The notes below the pieces were generated by a model, which saw only the letters and a program-made list of their open reading frames with translations, ran no database searches and had not been told where the DNA came from. The position numbers and the translations under genes are program-made. This document shows positions 38,448 to 39,894 of a DNA stretch of 39,894 nucleotides, in pieces; position 1 is the stretch's first letter, and every line of letters starts with the position of its first letter. This DNA comes from Geminicoccaceae bacterium (GTDB taxonomy: Bacteria; Pseudomonadota; Alphaproteobacteria; Geminicoccales; Geminicoccaceae). The DNA lies in the NCBI GenBank assembly GCA_023512415.1, contig JAILZQ010000008.1, forward strand, positions 1 through 39,894. Direction: 5' to 3'.

Positions 38448-39103
38448 GTCGACCAGGGGTGGCCTCCCTCGATCGGGTAGTGCTGCGCCCAAAGCCGGTC
38501 GACGACCGGCCGCCGCCGCACCGCGCGCATCAGCCGGCCGAGCCGCGGATGGCGGTCGAGAACCGCTTTGCGCGCCGGATGCCAGAGCCCGAGCATGAAC
38601 AGGTAATAGTCGACCGCGGAGAACCGATCGCCCAGGATCCAGGGGCCCGGGTCGAGCGCTTGGTCGAGGACCTCGAGATCGCGGTCGAACTCGGCGAGGG
38701 CGGCCGCCTCCACGCCCGGCACCCCGACCGGGTCGTTCGTGTAGCGCGCGGCGTACCAATAGCGCAGCGCCGCGGGGTAGATCTGCGCCGCGCCGAACAG
38801 GAGCCAGCGGAGGGCGACCGCGCGCGCCGGCGTTCCGGGCTCGGGCAGGAGGCCGGCGCGCGGGAAGCAGTCGGCGATGTGCAGTACCATGGCCGCGCTC
38901 TCGGTGATCACCGTGCCGTCGGGGAGGCCGAGCGCCGGCACCTGGCCCAAGGGATTGAGCGCACGGTAGCCGGGTGTGTGCTGGGCGCCCGAGCGGGTGT
39001 CGACCTCGACCCGCTCGTAAGGTGCGCCCGCCTCCTCGAGGCAGAGCTGCGGCGCCCAAGCCCCCGTCCCCTTCGACCACCAGATCGTCCAGCGCACCGG
39101 CAT
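38423..39103 (-). CDS. glutathione S-transferase family protein
   Basis: LEEAGAPYERVEVDTRSGAQHTPGYRALNPLGQVPALGLPDGTVITESAAMVLHIAD; GST C-terminal helical domain. Confidence 0.88.
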   Translation of the reverse strand: MPVRWTIWWSKGTGAWAPQLCLEEAGAPYERVEVDTRSGAQHTPGYRALNPLGQVPALGLPDGTVITESAAMVLHIADCFPRAGLLPEPGTPARAVALRWLLFGAAQIYPAALRYWYAARYTNDPVGVPGVEAAALAEFDRDLEVLDQALDPGPWILGDRFSAVDYYLFMLGLWHPARKAVLDRHPRLGRLMRAVRRRPVVDRLWAQHYPIEGGHPWSTWTGSSGS

Positions 39104-39152
39104 CCTCCTGGGCCCGCGGGCAGCCGCCTTGCCGCCGCCGCCCGCCGGCTGC

Positions 39153-39894
39153 ATGCTGCGCCGCGCCATGTCGAGCGGCAAGCCGTCCGCGCGCGCGGCC
39201 CTCGCCGCGTTCCTCCTCTCGGCAGCCCTCGCGGGCGGCTCGCCGGCGGTCGCGGCCCCCGAGCCGCTCGAGCCGGCCTTCACCTGGAACGCCATCGGTC
39301 GGGTCAACGTGCCGCACGGCTTCTGCACCGGCACGCTGGTCGGGCCCTCGGAAGTGCTGACCGCGGCGCACTGTCTCTGGTCGCGCCGGCGCGAACGGCT
39401 CTACGACCCCGACGAGGTCCACTTCGTCGCCGGCTGGCGGCGGGGCAGCCACGTCGCACATGCCCGCGCGGCCGGCTTTCGGCTCGCCCCCGATCTGGTC
39501 TTCGACGCCCGCGGCCTGCCGGCCCGCTTGGAAACCGACTGGGCCGTGCTGCGGCTCGAACGGACCCTCCTCGACCTCGACCTGTTGCAGCCCTTGGCCG
39601 TCGGCTGGCCGGGCGGCCGGCCGACCGCGGCCCGAAGCGCCCAGCTCCTGGGTTACGCGCAGGACCGGCCGCATTTGCCCGTGCGCCTGGATCCCTGCCC
39701 GATCGACAGCACATCGGGCCCGGCGGGGCTGCTGCTCCACGGCTGCGTCGCGAGCCAGGGTCTGTCCGGCGCGCCCCTCTTGGTTCCGGACGGGACGACG
39801 GGTTGGAGCGTCGTCGGTGTCCACCTGGGAAGCATCCTTCACGAGGGCCGGCGGGTGGGGGGGGCGGAGGCGCGGGAGGGGGTGGGCTTCCTGC
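39153..39894 (+). CDS. secreted trypsin-like (S1/V8-type) serine protease, truncated by the window end
   Basis: Read directly, not in the ORF track: signal-like AALAAFLLSAALAGGSPAVA; FCTGTLVGPSEVLTAAHCLW (His), ETDWAVLRLE (Asp), CVASQGLSGAPLLV (Ser), WSVVGVHLGS. Confidence 0.8.
   Translation, partial: MLRRAMSSGKPSARAALAAFLLSAALAGGSPAVAAPEPLEPAFTWNAIGRVNVPHGFCTGTLVGPSEVLTAAHCLWSRRRERLYDPDEVHFVAGWRRGSHVAHARAAGFRLAPDLVFDARGLPARLETDWAVLRLERTLLDLDLLQPLAVGWPGGRPTAARSAQLLGYAQDRPHLPVRLDPCPIDSTSGPAGLLLHGCVASQGLSGAPLLVPDGTTGWSVVGVHLGSILHEGRRVGGAEAREGVGFL

Overview
The window is about 39.9 kb of very GC-rich DNA. Gene content (DUF1013/TrcR-like regulator, CnoX-type thioredoxin, liv operon, DUF6867-like protein) suggests an alphaproteobacterium. 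Most of it is chromosomal housekeeping and transport: chaC, rsmD, an RluB/RsuA-type pseudouridine synthase, a C26 amidotransferase, DUF599, an SbcC/SbcD-like (YhaN/YhaO-like) pair, DUF971, Trm112, LON-domain and CnoX genes, a VTT-domain protein, a PPOX-type flavoprotein, an enolase-superfamily enzyme, Uma2, an orphan DppB-like permease, livHMGF plus livK and an M20 hydrolase, a TrcR-like regulator, an SDR, a second four-gene ABC importer, Crp/Fnr plus DUF2892, a GST, and a trypsin-like protease that runs off the right edge. I saw no CRISPR array, rRNA, convincing tRNA, transposase or phage module. The most unusual locus is the first ~6.6 kb. Four otherwise dissimilar small secreted proteins each carry a Sec-type signal peptide followed at once by L-[TD]-x-x-x-[LM]-D-x-V-[TR]-[AG]-[AG]. 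That motif has the spacing of a double-glycine (bacteriocin/C39) leader. They sit with a TPR-GT41 (SPINDLY/OGT-like) glycosyltransferase and an RTX/DUF4114 protein. This could be a glycosylated secreted-peptide system, but that function is inference. No transporter or C39 protease is visible in the window.
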